From: Woeseia sp037968755
Lineage (GTDB): Bacteria; Pseudomonadota; Gammaproteobacteria; Steroidobacterales; Woeseiaceae
Reading direction: 5' to 3'
Assembly: GCA_037968755.1 (NCBI GenBank)
Contig: JBBKWB010000024.1
Coordinates: 21,671 to 85,670, forward strand
Length of the DNA stretch: 64,000 nucleotides
Shown here in pieces: positions 17,935-26,461 of the stretch (position 1 is the first letter of the stretch; each line of letters opens with the position of its first letter). A model generated the notes under the pieces. It was not told where the DNA came from and made no database searches. It saw only the letters and a list, made by a program, of their open reading frames with translations. Both the position numbers and the translations under genes were made by a program.

Positions 17935-18094
17935 TAGCGCTTTCAGAGTCAAGTTCCGATAACCAAATTTGGCTATTGAATATCGCAGTGCTGGGGGGGG
18001 TGGGCTCATTTTCCACGGAATCGGAAAAGGCCAGATCGCATCGAATGGCTGTTTTGCATCGAGATACCCGACGCCCGAAGCGCGACATGCCGGG

Positions 18095-19132
18095 CTAGGT
18101 CGAGTCGCCTACGACGAGCTGCGTTGGAAACACGATATTCTTGCGTTCGAATTGGCCAGTGTTAAGTCTCTCAAGCAACACTTCACCGGCCCTCCGTCCC
18201 ATTTCATAAGCCGGTGACAAAACCGTTGTTAATGTCGGGGTCGCAAGCTTCCACGCCTGGAAACCGTTGAATCCAGCCACCTTGACGTTGCGCGGTACAT
18301 TGAATCCTTGATCTTCACACATCCGCATCGCGGCGATTCCCATTGGATCCGTCGCGCCTACAATTGCGTCCGGCTTGGAATGTGCCAGATATTGTCTAAC
18401 CGCATCCTGTACATCGTCGAAACTTTCCGTTACCGATTTGATAGTTTCGCAATCAACTTTTCGACTGGCCTCATCGAAAGCCAAGCGCAATCCGCGTTCT
18501 CGTTGTTCGACTGCTGGCCAGTCAGTATTCGGCCGAATAAATAGCACTTTCTTAACCTTGCGTGCTACCAGGTGTACGCCCAACTGGTGCCCTGCTCCTT
18601 CGTCCTCCTGCCGAACAATCGCTATGTCTGCGCCACGACAGCGCACTGGTTCCTGAAAAACAACGGTCGGTTGGTTTATCGACTTCAAGAAGTCTATGTT
18701 CAACTGGCGTTCTTGTTCGGGCCCGCACAAAATGGCACATAGCGCATCATTGCTTGCCTTGCTTAGTATGTTTGCCTTTCCGAATTTCTCTGGAACTATT
18801 CCCTGTATATCCAGGGAATAGTCATTCGCACTCAGGACATTGCTGAGACCACTGACAAGCTGGGAGATGAACGGGTCACTCAGAAATGCAGGATCGTCGT
18901 CCGAAATGACCATTCCAATCGAGCGGGACGCCGATGCTCGCAAATTCTGAGCGCTGACATTGGGCCGGTAGTTAAGGCGCTTGATCTCTCGTTCGACCTT
19001 CGTTCGGGTCTTGTCGCTAACGGCGCCCGTTCGCCCTCGAATGACATTTGAAACCGTCATGACAGACACGCCAGCCGCGATCGAGACATCCTTAAGTGTG
19101 GTCCGGTTACTCTTTGCCATTTTTCGATCCAT
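18095..19132 (-). CDS. LacI-family transcriptional regulator, probable master regulator of the cluster
   Basis: A 345-residue LacI/GalR-family regulator. The N-terminal helix-turn-helix (TLKDVSIAAGVSVMTVSNV, about 12-30) is followed by the hinge helix with N63-L64-R65-A66, whose leucine intercalates at a central CpG in family members, and then a periplasmic-binding-protein-like sensor domain (SIGMVISDDDPAF onward). The start is ATG 19132 or the fifth codon (ATG 19120); neither has a clear ribosome-binding site. It is the only transcription factor in region 1, and the TAACGTTA sites nearby have the expected palindromic form with a central CG. The inducer is unknown. Confidence 0.9.
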   Translation of the reverse strand: MDRKMAKSNRTTLKDVSIAAGVSVMTVSNVIRGRTGAVSDKTRTKVEREIKRLNYRPNVSAQNLRASASRSIGMVISDDDPAFLSDPFISQLVSGLSNVLSANDYSLDIQGIVPEKFGKANILSKASNDALCAILCGPEQERQLNIDFLKSINQPTVVFQEPVRCRGADIAIVRQEDEGAGHQLGVHLVARKVKKVLFIRPNTDWPAVEQRERGLRLAFDEASRKVDCETIKSVTESFDDVQDAVRQYLAHSKPDAIVGATDPMGIAAMRMCEDQGFNVPRNVKVAGFNGFQAWKLATPTLTTVLSPAYEMGRRAGEVLLERLNTGQFERKNIVFPTQLVVGDST

Positions 19133-19553
19133 TGTGCCCCGGGGTCAATCTATCGCCTGCCGAGTCTTGTATCAATCGATTTGTGTTGTGGTGACCGCCC
19201 CCTCTGACAGGCAAAGCTGTTCAGTTGATGAAGCTCGTCTTATCGGATGCCAGAATCAATACACCGTTTACAGTGTCAGTCCCACTTGCCATTCTACCTA
19301 TCCGCTGCTGATCTATCACGGCCTGCTTGTCAGTTTTGACGTCAGGTAGCCACCGCAAACGATGCAGCAGCAGAATTCTCTACCCGCCAGGGAATACCTT
19401 GATGTTTTAACTGGCTCACCTGCTCTAACGAGGGAGTCGATTGCCAAGAAAAATACTGAGAAGCCCGCTAGTACCAGTTAGTCCAGATTGCCCGGTGCAA
19501 TACAGTAATTTTCGATGATCAAAGAACCGCCGCCTTGTTCGTTAACGCGTTAT
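19133..19553. other. Intergenic region upstream of the LacI-family gene
   Basis: No gene is supported. It should contain the regulator's promoter and the 3' end of the galactonate-dehydratase-like transcript. A 10-bp palindrome, TAACGCGTTA (19542-19551), lies just past that gene's stop codon; its spacing differs from the operators. Confidence 0.4.
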
Positions 19554-20732
19554 TTACCAGTCACCCACCGAACCATCGGCGTAGAAGACTCGTTGCAGCA
19601 ATTCCTCTTTGTAGGGGTGTTTGGCCACCTCCTTTTCATTGATTTCAATGCCGAGGCCCGGCTTGTCGCTAGCCCGAACGGTCCGGGTCTTCTCATCGAG
19701 CTGGTAGCCAGGACTCGCAACGTCGTGTCGCCACGGAACGTCTGAATCGACCGTCTCGCAAATCACGTAGTCCGGAGTCGCAAATCCGAACTCGATTGAC
19801 GCCGCAGTACTGACCGGGCCTTGCGGGTTATGCGGCGCTACGGCGACTCGATGCGCTTCGGCGATCGCCGCAATTTTTCGAACCGCAGTTAGCCCACCGC
19901 AATGCGTGATGTCCGGTTGAATTACGTCGCACGCACCGAGCGCGAGCAGGTCCTTGAACTGACTTAAGTGCGTCAGACGCTCGCCCGTTGCGATTGGAGT
20001 AGAAACCGCCGCTTTGATTTGCGCCATTTCCGCAGCAGATTCAGGCCAACAAATTTCCTCAAGAAAATATAAGCCATAGGGCTCCAGCGCCTCTGCGAAA
20101 CGTCGACCCATCGCGGGTGATGGCCGCGCGTGGCAGTCAACCATTATGTCGACGTCGGGGCCCACAGCGTCTCGCATCGACTCGACCGCAGCTGCTGCTG
20201 CGTTGACTGGCTTGTTCCCTTCAAGCGCCATTGTTGGTGGTACCGCCATCGATTTGAACGCCGAAAATCCGCGACCAACGGCCTCGGACGCAAGCTCGCC
20301 GAATCGACTCGCATTGTCGGCCGGTGTTTCATAGAAGTCTTCCATGCGTCCGCCGCCTAGGTGGCAATAGAGGCGCACGTAATCGCGAACCGGCCCTCCC
20401 CACAGACGGTGACAAGGGACCCCGTGAATTTTTCCGAGAATATCCCACAGCGCGATATCAATTCCCGAAATAGCAGTCGCTCGTACGATGCCCGAACCGT
20501 GCCAGAAATGCTGCCGAAACATGGATTGCCACAAATGCTCTATGCGGACTGGATCCTCACCAACCAGCAGGGGCGAAAGATCCGCGATTGCGCCAACGAC
20601 CGACTGCGTATGCCACTCCAGCGTGGCCTCGCCCCACCCAATCAAGCCCGGCTGATCGGTTTCGATTTTCACAAACACCCAATTGCGCATTCGAGCGTTG
20701 CAAACCAGCGTGTTGATTTTCGTAATTTTCAT
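19554..20732 (-). CDS. Galactonate-dehydratase-type enolase-superfamily sugar-acid dehydratase, copy 2
   Basis: A 392-residue enolase-superfamily protein. The metal ligands are D199 (MVDCHAR), E225 (LEEICWP) and E251 (TGERL), with H201 and H301 (APHNPQGPVSTAAS) as likely acid/base residues. This VDCHAR/GERL/APHNPQGP arrangement matches the D-galactonate dehydratase (DgoD) group. It should convert an acid sugar to a 2-keto-3-deoxy acid, the substrate expected for the SDR at 6523. The ATG lies 161 nt from a TAACGTTA operator and has a weak ribosome-binding site. It is separated from the regulator gene by 421 bp and is probably transcribed alone. The specific sugar acid cannot be told. Confidence 0.85.
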   Translation of the reverse strand: MKITKINTLVCNARMRNWVFVKIETDQPGLIGWGEATLEWHTQSVVGAIADLSPLLVGEDPVRIEHLWQSMFRQHFWHGSGIVRATAISGIDIALWDILGKIHGVPCHRLWGGPVRDYVRLYCHLGGGRMEDFYETPADNASRFGELASEAVGRGFSAFKSMAVPPTMALEGNKPVNAAAAAVESMRDAVGPDVDIMVDCHARPSPAMGRRFAEALEPYGLYFLEEICWPESAAEMAQIKAAVSTPIATGERLTHLSQFKDLLALGACDVIQPDITHCGGLTAVRKIAAIAEAHRVAVAPHNPQGPVSTAASIEFGFATPDYVICETVDSDVPWRHDVASPGYQLDEKTRTVRASDKPGLGIEINEKEVAKHPYKEELLQRVFYADGSVGDW

Positions 20733-21424
20733 AATTGTTGATTTTCTTATTTGGGCAACAAAGAACGAAGAGCACCCTCGTCACGTAATGATTGGTCGAA
20801 CATGTTGCGGCACGTTAGTGGCAGCCCCTTAGCGAAGTGCGACTCCATGCGCGATGATATCGGGTAATGGTTAACTTACAATTTCAGTTTAACGTTACAA
20901 TTTCATACTTGTCAATCAATCGAGTCGCCCCAGTACTGCAAATCATTCAACAGAGATCTTAACCGTAATCAACTTTTTCTATACTCTTAGAGATAGGGCA
21001 ACGGAAGAACAAATTGTGTAGCCAGTGGCCAATTCTATGAGACAGCACACTAAAGCTGAAAATGCCCAATCACCGTTACTGAGTCAGCACTTCAGAATAC
21101 TTGGCGCGCCTCTGTCTCGTAGAATTGCGCAGCTGCGTCGATAAGGAATTGTTGCAATTGAAGTGCGCCCAGTATCAGTGGGACGAGATTCGTGGTTCTG
21201 AAATATCGACCTGATGCGCTTGAAACGCCTGCTGCCGGCCAGAATAACCAACTTCAGTCTGAGAAATTATAGAGCAAGCTTACCCGGCCAAATTACTCGT
21301 AGATGACATTTTCCGTTTCGTATTCGTCATTATCCGCCGGGATCTTCCCAGTCCCCTTCATCACTACATCTTTACTCACCGTAATGGGCTCGCAGTTGGT
21401 CAGGTGCAATCAACTGAACGCAGT
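20733..21424. other. Mostly non-coding stretch with operator and a possible coding remnant
   Basis: This 692-bp stretch holds the operator at 20890-20897. On the minus strand, 21293-21409 is open for 38 codons (ending MKGTGKIPADNDEYETENVIYE with the reading broken here after ...KIPAD), preceded by a stop, and looks like the C-terminal tail of a lost gene lying next to the lyase remnant. Nothing else is recognisable. Confidence 0.35.
20890..20897. promoter_or_regulatory. LacI-type operator core, upstream of galactonate-dehydratase-like gene
   Basis: TAACGTTA in the context AGTTTAACGTTACAAT, about 160 nt before the dehydratase start codon. It is the fifth copy of the shared palindrome and marks the far end of the regulon. 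Confidence 0.6.
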
Positions 21425-21871
21425 CTAATTAGCGGGCATAACTTCACTGACGCTGAAGTTGGCGAAGCGAACCGATTCTTCGTCATAGCGGAGATTGTCC
21501 AAATCAAGGATGGAACGGTAGATGCCCCACTTGGGGCGCACAAAGTGGCTGGCGTCTTCGCCGCGCCACAGATCAAGACTGCTTTCGTCGATGTTGAAAA
21601 TGACTTCACCGTCACGCAATCGGGTGACGATCAGGCGCAGGCCGCCAGATTCGGCAAAGGTCACACGGCAATACGCCTCAAGCCATTCACCGGTTACCGT
21701 GCTCCAATCTCGGCGCTGCAGAATCGTGTCTTGCTGAAGTGGGCTGTAGCGCACCTCGATGCCGTCCTCGCCACTTCGTTCCGCGCCGGAGATAGTGAGA
21801 AGCGGGTGGCTGTCCGGGCCACCAACCGCTTTCAGTTGGAAAAAATGCGAGAACCGCGTGGACACTTCCAT
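21425..21871 (-). pseudogene. C-terminal remnant of a secreted polysaccharide lyase
   Basis: A 148-residue open frame that begins abruptly within a lyase-like domain (FSHFFQLKAVGGPDSHPLL) and ends WGIYRS-x5-DNLR-x13-SVSEV. This resembles the jelly-roll half of heparinase-I-like/alginate-lyase-like polysaccharide lyases (PF14099-type), which are normally more than 200 residues with a signal peptide. Both are missing here, and the sequence upstream has no continuation in frame. The family assignment is from motif impression and is tentative; that it is a fragment is better supported. Confidence 0.5.
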
Positions 21872-22110
21872 CTTAGGCTGGCAGGGATAAGGTCACCACC
21901 GATAACGGCTTGCAACCAGGTCGGAAGGCCACGCCTGAGAAATACGGGCGCAAAACTGTGCTAATCATCTGGAAACGTAAGGGCATGAAGGCGCTCAAAA
22001 TTGCCGACGATAAATCGAACTGACGCCTTGAAGTTCGCGAATGGTCAAACCTTGAGGCAGTAATGCCTTTGCGGCACGCTTGCCCGCCTTAAGTAATTCG
22101 GCTCAATTCC

Positions 22111-22977
22111 TTAATTCTGTTTTTTCGCGTGCTCGATTGCAGCCGCGGTTTTTTCAACGCGATACTGAAGCACCGCGTTGCCAATGCTCCTGATGGCAGG
22201 AAGATCTGCGATTGAGACGCCATTGATCGAGGCCTTACCGGCAGCGAGGCGCTGACGATAGCGGACCGTCTCCGGATCGCCAGCCAGCATCAGTGACGTT
22301 ATGACGATGTCGTCATGGAGGCCCTCGTCCGTCGTCTGCTCCACACCGAAGTCTTCCTTAAGCAGGTCGAAGCCATCGAAGTAGGACCGGTAATACTCGG
22401 GCACGAAGTGCGCGCGGGCGTCTTTCCATTGCGCATTCATCTCTCTCGCGACGACTTCCATCCCGTCCTGGTTGCCGCCGCTATCGCCGATGAAGACGAT
22501 GTCCGTGAAGCCGTGGGTTTCCAGGCTCTCTGCGATATCAGTAAGTATTGCGCGGTAGGTCTCCTGCCGCATGCTGATCGTGCCGGGGTAACGCATGTGA
22601 CCGGAGGGCTCGTTGATATCGCCCTCGGGTACGAGTTTCAGGATTGGCGCGCAGAGGGCGTCGCCGAGCTTGCGGGCTATAGCCTCGCAGGATTGCTCGA
22701 GGACATAATTGTGCTTGCCGAGGGCAAGATAAGGACCGTTCTGCTCAATACCGCCGGTGGGGATGATGATGGTCGTCGTACCCGCCGCGAGCGCATCGCG
22801 CACTTCCATCCAGGTCATCTCCTCCAGCCAGATGCTGCCAATCGCTTCAATGGGGCGCTCGGCTGCCAGTTCCCGCTCATATGCAAGTTGCGCCGGGTCG
22901 GTGGACTGGGCGCCAGCAGACGCCGAGGCCAGCAAGGCGATTACAGAAAGGGCGGAAATGACCTTGGGAAGTTTCAT
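22111..22977 (-). CDS. Secreted creatininase-family protein
   Basis: A 288-residue creatininase/creatinine amidohydrolase-family protein (PF02633). Visible landmarks: IIIPTGGIEQNGPYLALGKHN, where the metal-binding E and H of the family lie, and IVFIGDSGGNQDG, the counterpart of the family GN/HGGN loop with D in place of H. It starts with a Sec signal peptide (MKLPKVISALSV...AGAQS), which is unusual, because characterised members are cytoplasmic. ATG 22977 was chosen over 22989 because GGAACC precedes it. It is the last gene of the minus-strand redox block. Substrate unknown; a cyclic amide or lactam is the family precedent. Confidence 0.72.
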   Translation of the reverse strand: MKLPKVISALSVIALLASASAGAQSTDPAQLAYERELAAERPIEAIGSIWLEEMTWMEVRDALAAGTTTIIIPTGGIEQNGPYLALGKHNYVLEQSCEAIARKLGDALCAPILKLVPEGDINEPSGHMRYPGTISMRQETYRAILTDIAESLETHGFTDIVFIGDSGGNQDGMEVVAREMNAQWKDARAHFVPEYYRSYFDGFDLLKEDFGVEQTTDEGLHDDIVITSLMLAGDPETVRYRQRLAAGKASINGVSIADLPAIRSIGNAVLQYRVEKTAAAIEHAKKQN

Positions 22978-23114
22978 AACAGGTTCCAATACGGTGAGAG
23001 AGTCCGGGAAGATGCCTCCGGGGTATAATTATTCAGGCAGTCGCCACGGGGCGGCAAACTGGCGCGCGCAAGACCTTGCGATAGTGAAACCTTGAGCTCC
23101 GGTTCGTACGGGGA

Positions 23115-23537
23115 TCAAGGTTCGAGAAGTCGGAAGCCGTCGAGGCCATCGCCCCGGGGGTCGGTAACCGAGTCGTGAAACCGCTGGTGCACGGGTTGCC
23201 CTTTGTAGGCCCACTGCAGGTCACCGGTTTCCCGCTCGATAACTTTCCAGTTGCCAACCTCGGCGCCCTTTTCATCGGCCTTAAGCGGCGGCCAGGCCGC
23301 GGCGCAGCTGTCAGTGCACGACGATTTCCCGTCGCTGTCGTTCTCATTGACGTACAGCGGCCTGAGGCTTGGAAACGCCTTGTAGGACCAGTGGCCGGGC
23401 TTGGATTCCGAGAGTGCAACCGCACCCGGGTGCGCCATAACTTCGGGAGATTCGGCACTCTCGTCGCCAAGAACGGCCTGCGCCGAAAGCAGCGAAGCCA
23501 CCAAAGTTAAAATACCGATAGTGAGACTATTCATCAT
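23115..23537 (-). CDS. Exported single-unit Lipoprotein_15 (PF03640-type) protein
   Basis: A 140-residue protein with a signal peptide (MMNSLTIGILTLVASLLSAQA) and one unit of the secreted-lipoprotein repeat: RPLYVNENDSDGKSSC, CTDSCAAAWPPL, a GDLQWAYKGQPVH segment and a final GFRLLEP. There is no lipobox cysteine. The same unit occurs three times in the larger protein at 26462-27895 of the same operon. The ATG has GGAGAGG at good spacing. The biochemical role of this family is not established; electron-transfer operons are a common setting. Confidence 0.75.
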   Translation of the reverse strand: MMNSLTIGILTLVASLLSAQAVLGDESAESPEVMAHPGAVALSESKPGHWSYKAFPSLRPLYVNENDSDGKSSCTDSCAAAWPPLKADEKGAEVGNWKVIERETGDLQWAYKGQPVHQRFHDSVTDPRGDGLDGFRLLEP

Positions 23538-23682
23538 TGCCTCTCCAAATTGTGTCTGATGTCACCTTAAGTCCTGTGGCACCGTCTTTCGGCGGCGACC
23601 GGAAAACCGGGCGAGTCACAGACATCGTAAAAGTTTTGTTCCAAAGCCGGTCAAGGATTCACTGCCGGACCGGACTCCGCGA

Positions 23683-24924
23683 TTAGCGTTGCGCGGCGAT
23701 CTGCTTTGGCTTTACCTCGCTGGCGTCATTACCCCAGGCACTGCGTATGTAGGTCAGTAGCGCCGCCGCGTTCTCATCGCTAAGTTTCTGACCGAAGGCC
23801 TCCATCCTGTCCCAATGGCGATTCTCCTCCCATTCCGTGGATGGAGAGGTCGCGGGATACTCGGCACCGTGGAGGGTAATGTTGATAAGCGCTTCCGGTT
23901 CCGCCGCAAGTGTCACAGGGCTGCCCTTGAGAGGCGGACCAGTGTCTCTCGAGCCCAGGCCTGTTGGCAGGTGACAGGTGCCGCAGTGGATATCGTATTG
24001 CAGCTCGCCGACACGCAGGGTCTTTGCATCGGCATCAGACTCGTCACCGCGTTCCACTGCGGGAAGACCCAACAGATAAACGGCCATCGCACGCGTGTCC
24101 GCTTCCGTCAGATACCGCGTGCTGTTCATGATGACCTTGTTCATCGGTCCGAACACGCCGGCGCGAGGACTGTAGCCGAACTTCAGATAATCGCTCAGCT
24201 CATCCACGGACCAGTGTTTCAATCCCGTGTCGGCCGACGTCAGGTTCGGGGCTGACCAGTCGATCAGCCGGTTATCGCTCCGACTGACGTGGTCTTTATA
24301 GATTCCACCGCTGTACGCGAGATCCTCGTCTTCCGCGCCGAACGTGCGCCGGGGCGTGTGGCAGGCGCTGCAGTGAGCAACCGCCTCAACCAGGTAGGCG
24401 CCACGATTCCACTCCGTCGATTTGCTGGTGTCCGGTTCGAAACGCTCCGCATCGAAGTACCGCCACTTCCAGGGCGCGAGCGCCCAGCGCTGGCTGTAAG
24501 GAAACCTCATGTCGTTGTCCGGCGCCGATGCATTCACCGGTGGGATACTCATTATGTAGGCATACAGCGCAGCGACATCTCCGTCACCCATGCCGGTGAA
24601 TGCGGTGTAGGGAAAGGCTGGATAGTAATGCCCCCCTTCAGGCCGCTTACCTTTTCTCAAGGCTTGCTCGAAGTCGTCCTTCGACCAGCCGCCGATGCCC
24701 GTTCTGGTGTCCGGCGTAATGTTGGTCGAGTAAATCGTCCCGTAATCGGTCGTGAAAGCCAAACCGCCGGCGAAGGCCTGGCCGCCTGCTTTCGTATGGC
24801 AGGTTTGGCAATTTGCCGCAGTAGCCAAATACCTGCCCCGCTCGACCAGGGCGTCCTCAGCGCCGATCGCGTCCAGTGAGAAAAGGAACGCAAGGGACCA
24901 GAACAGTTTTACGGCAGACCTCAT
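23683..24924 (-). CDS. Tri-haem cytochrome c, periplasmic or membrane-associated
   Basis: A 413-residue protein with a signal peptide and three haem-binding CxxCH motifs: C39-QTC-H43, C185-SAC-H189 and C314-GTC-H318. The spacing and landmarks such as NITPD near residue 70 and the distal methionine-containing segments match the cytochrome subunits of membrane alcohol, gluconate and aldose dehydrogenases, which carry electrons from a periplasmic dehydrogenase to ubiquinone or oxidases. No matching flavin or quinoprotein dehydrogenase is encoded nearby, so its partner may be one of the uncharacterised proteins of the block. It follows the HiPIP gene by 13 bp. Confidence 0.88.
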   Translation of the reverse strand: MRSAVKLFWSLAFLFSLDAIGAEDALVERGRYLATAANCQTCHTKAGGQAFAGGLAFTTDYGTIYSTNITPDTRTGIGGWSKDDFEQALRKGKRPEGGHYYPAFPYTAFTGMGDGDVAALYAYIMSIPPVNASAPDNDMRFPYSQRWALAPWKWRYFDAERFEPDTSKSTEWNRGAYLVEAVAHCSACHTPRRTFGAEDEDLAYSGGIYKDHVSRSDNRLIDWSAPNLTSADTGLKHWSVDELSDYLKFGYSPRAGVFGPMNKVIMNSTRYLTEADTRAMAVYLLGLPAVERGDESDADAKTLRVGELQYDIHCGTCHLPTGLGSRDTGPPLKGSPVTLAAEPEALINITLHGAEYPATSPSTEWEENRHWDRMEAFGQKLSDENAAALLTYIRSAWGNDASEVKPKQIAAQR

Positions 24925-24937
24925 CGACTCTCACGCA

Positions 24938-25294
24938 TCAGTCGCCGCTCGCGCCCCAGGAGTTGCACCGGCCCATGGCATTGACCTGCGCACCACCCAG
25001 CAAGTCGCAGGTACCGCAATCTCCGGCGCCCCCCTTGAAGTAGGCACAGCCCGCGCAGTTTTGCGCCGGGTCAGACGATGTCGGCGTATAACCCAGTGAC
25101 GAGCGCATGCTGGCTTCCGACGCACTCATGGTTTCGGGGTCAGAACAAACGGTCTGGGCCGCCTTTTCTCCTTCACTCCCACACGATGACAGGCCAAAGG
25201 TCAGCGCGCCCCCGAGCGAGACCTGAATGCCGCGTTTTATGACGCTGCGGCGAGTCAGTTTAGTGTTCATCGTATCGGTTCGATCGTGTTTCAT
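24938..25294 (-). CDS. High-potential iron-sulfur protein (HiPIP) with Tat signal
   Basis: A 118-residue HiPIP precursor (PF01355). A twin-arginine signal (TRRSVIKRG) with hydrophobic stretch precedes a mature domain with the cluster cysteines CAGCAYF, CGTC and GRCNSW; folded export fits a 4Fe-4S protein. The ATG overlaps the stop of the upstream gene (ATGA at 25291-25294), supporting this start; a second ATG eight codons on (25270) sits closer to the Tat motif. HiPIPs are periplasmic one-electron carriers. With the adjacent tri-haem cytochrome it forms an electron-transfer pair. Confidence 0.88.
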   Translation of the reverse strand: MKHDRTDTMNTKLTRRSVIKRGIQVSLGGALTFGLSSCGSEGEKAAQTVCSDPETMSASEASMRSSLGYTPTSSDPAQNCAGCAYFKGGAGDCGTCDLLGGAQVNAMGRCNSWGASGD

Positions 25295-26424
25295 TTGCGC
25301 GACTCTGCGCGAGCGGCGATAGCCTGGTACGACACTTCCGGATGCATAACGGCAACTCGCGTCATCTTGACTTTGATGGCGGAGGATATAGCCGTGTTAA
25401 CGCCGGTTTCCGGGTCAGGATAACCGTCGGCAAAATTCCGTAGCGCATGGTATTGCGACAAGGACGACAGCTGGCCATAGCTTTGGTGGTGCGTGGACCA
25501 GGTGGTGTTCAACTGATGGTTGAAAGCTTCGACGTCCGTGTAGCCAGCAAGCATGCCTTCGGCGCTCTCAGTATCGAGGTCGAGTTGCAGACGCAGACCG
25601 CGAAATACCTGGTAGCCGCTGGTATCGAAGGTGCTCGACCATGGAATCTTGATGGTATCGATTGGTTCTGTCACCAGCGTCCCGTCGACAATCTTGCCGG
25701 TCGTCAGCGCCATGTATTGCCGACCCCAACGCGCGTCCACCCGCTGCGTTGCACCGGCAATAAATGCTTCGCCACTGGCATCTGTAAGCAGGTCATCCAT
25801 GCCGCGATAGATACTCACAACCACGTCATCGTCATTGGCCAGATCATCGACCTGGCTCAGCTCGACGAGCCAACGATTGTCGTTGTACTGCTGCGCGAAC
25901 TTGTTCTCAAAGTGCCGGATGATTCCTCCGGCACGGTAGTGGGCGATACAACCGATTACCCGGTAAAGCTGGTTATCAATACCACTTGTCTCGCCGTCCT
26001 CGGACTGGAAATCGTTGTCGTCGGCAACACCGTCGAGGTCAAGACCAACAGACTTGTTTCCCTGTGCCGCATAGAAGGGAAACAAGTCCTCTTCAACGAT
26101 GGTCGGGTGCCATTGCCGACCCTCGCGCAGCAACCGGGTCTCGACGACCGTGCGCTCGACACCGTCCTCAACAGGGAACTGTTTACTGTACTGCTCGCGC
26201 GGACCCAGATTGAATCCCTGCGGACACTCGGCAGCACCGTCTTCGGTCTCGAAGATGGCCCAGTGACGGTCCGTCAATACGTAGCCAATCCGGCCGTCTG
26301 CGGGTGCTTCGGCGCCAACCGCCGTGCCCGCAAGTCCGGATAACGCCAGTACTGCGCCGGCCAGAGCAAAGAAAAACGGCGTTTGTCGCCACTTGGTAGC
26401 GGATGCTATTGCTGTGTCTTGCAT
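25291..26424 (-). CDS. Unrecognised secreted protein of the redox block
   Basis: A 377-residue protein with an N-terminal signal peptide (hydrophobic FFFALAGAVLALSGLAGTAVGA) and no family I can name. An acidic stretch (about 130-150: LDLDGVADDNDFQSEDGETSG) is followed by GIDNQLYRVIGCIAHYR; the acidic segment could bind calcium. Tyrosine and tryptophan are frequent, and there are two cysteines in the mature part. The ATG has an excellent AGGAGGTG ribosome-binding site, and the stop overlaps the HiPIP start, so it is tightly coupled to the electron carrier. This coupling suggests a redox enzyme or a docking protein; the sequence itself does not show which. Confidence 0.7.
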   Translation of the reverse strand: MQDTAIASATKWRQTPFFFALAGAVLALSGLAGTAVGAEAPADGRIGYVLTDRHWAIFETEDGAAECPQGFNLGPREQYSKQFPVEDGVERTVVETRLLREGRQWHPTIVEEDLFPFYAAQGNKSVGLDLDGVADDNDFQSEDGETSGIDNQLYRVIGCIAHYRAGGIIRHFENKFAQQYNDNRWLVELSQVDDLANDDDVVVSIYRGMDDLLTDASGEAFIAGATQRVDARWGRQYMALTTGKIVDGTLVTEPIDTIKIPWSSTFDTSGYQVFRGLRLQLDLDTESAEGMLAGYTDVEAFNHQLNTTWSTHHQSYGQLSSLSQYHALRNFADGYPDPETGVNTAISSAIKVKMTRVAVMHPEVSYQAIAARAESRK

Positions 26425-26461
26425 GCTTCACCTCCTGGTTCAGTCAATGTGGCTTACGCCG

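Noticed and set aside
17993..18000. G8 run between the aminotransferase and LacI-family genes
   Set aside because: It is not positioned near a start codon or ribosome-binding site, so there is no basis for a phase-variation claim.
19542..19551. TAACGCGTTA palindrome after the galactonate-dehydratase-like gene
   Set aside because: The half-sites match the operator but are 2 bp further apart, and it lies downstream of the gene rather than in a promoter. Kept out of the operator set.
21880..22023. Plus-strand 47-codon open stretch ending WKRKGMKALKIADDKSN
   Set aside because: It looks mildly coding-like, as does a short minus-strand frame opposite it, but there is no start, domain or homologue I can name. 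It may be debris and is not called a gene.
25447..26343. Plus-strand open frame (298 codons) opposite the unassigned secreted protein
   Set aside because: The minus-strand frame has a strong ribosome-binding site, a signal peptide and coupling to HiPIP; the plus frame has none.
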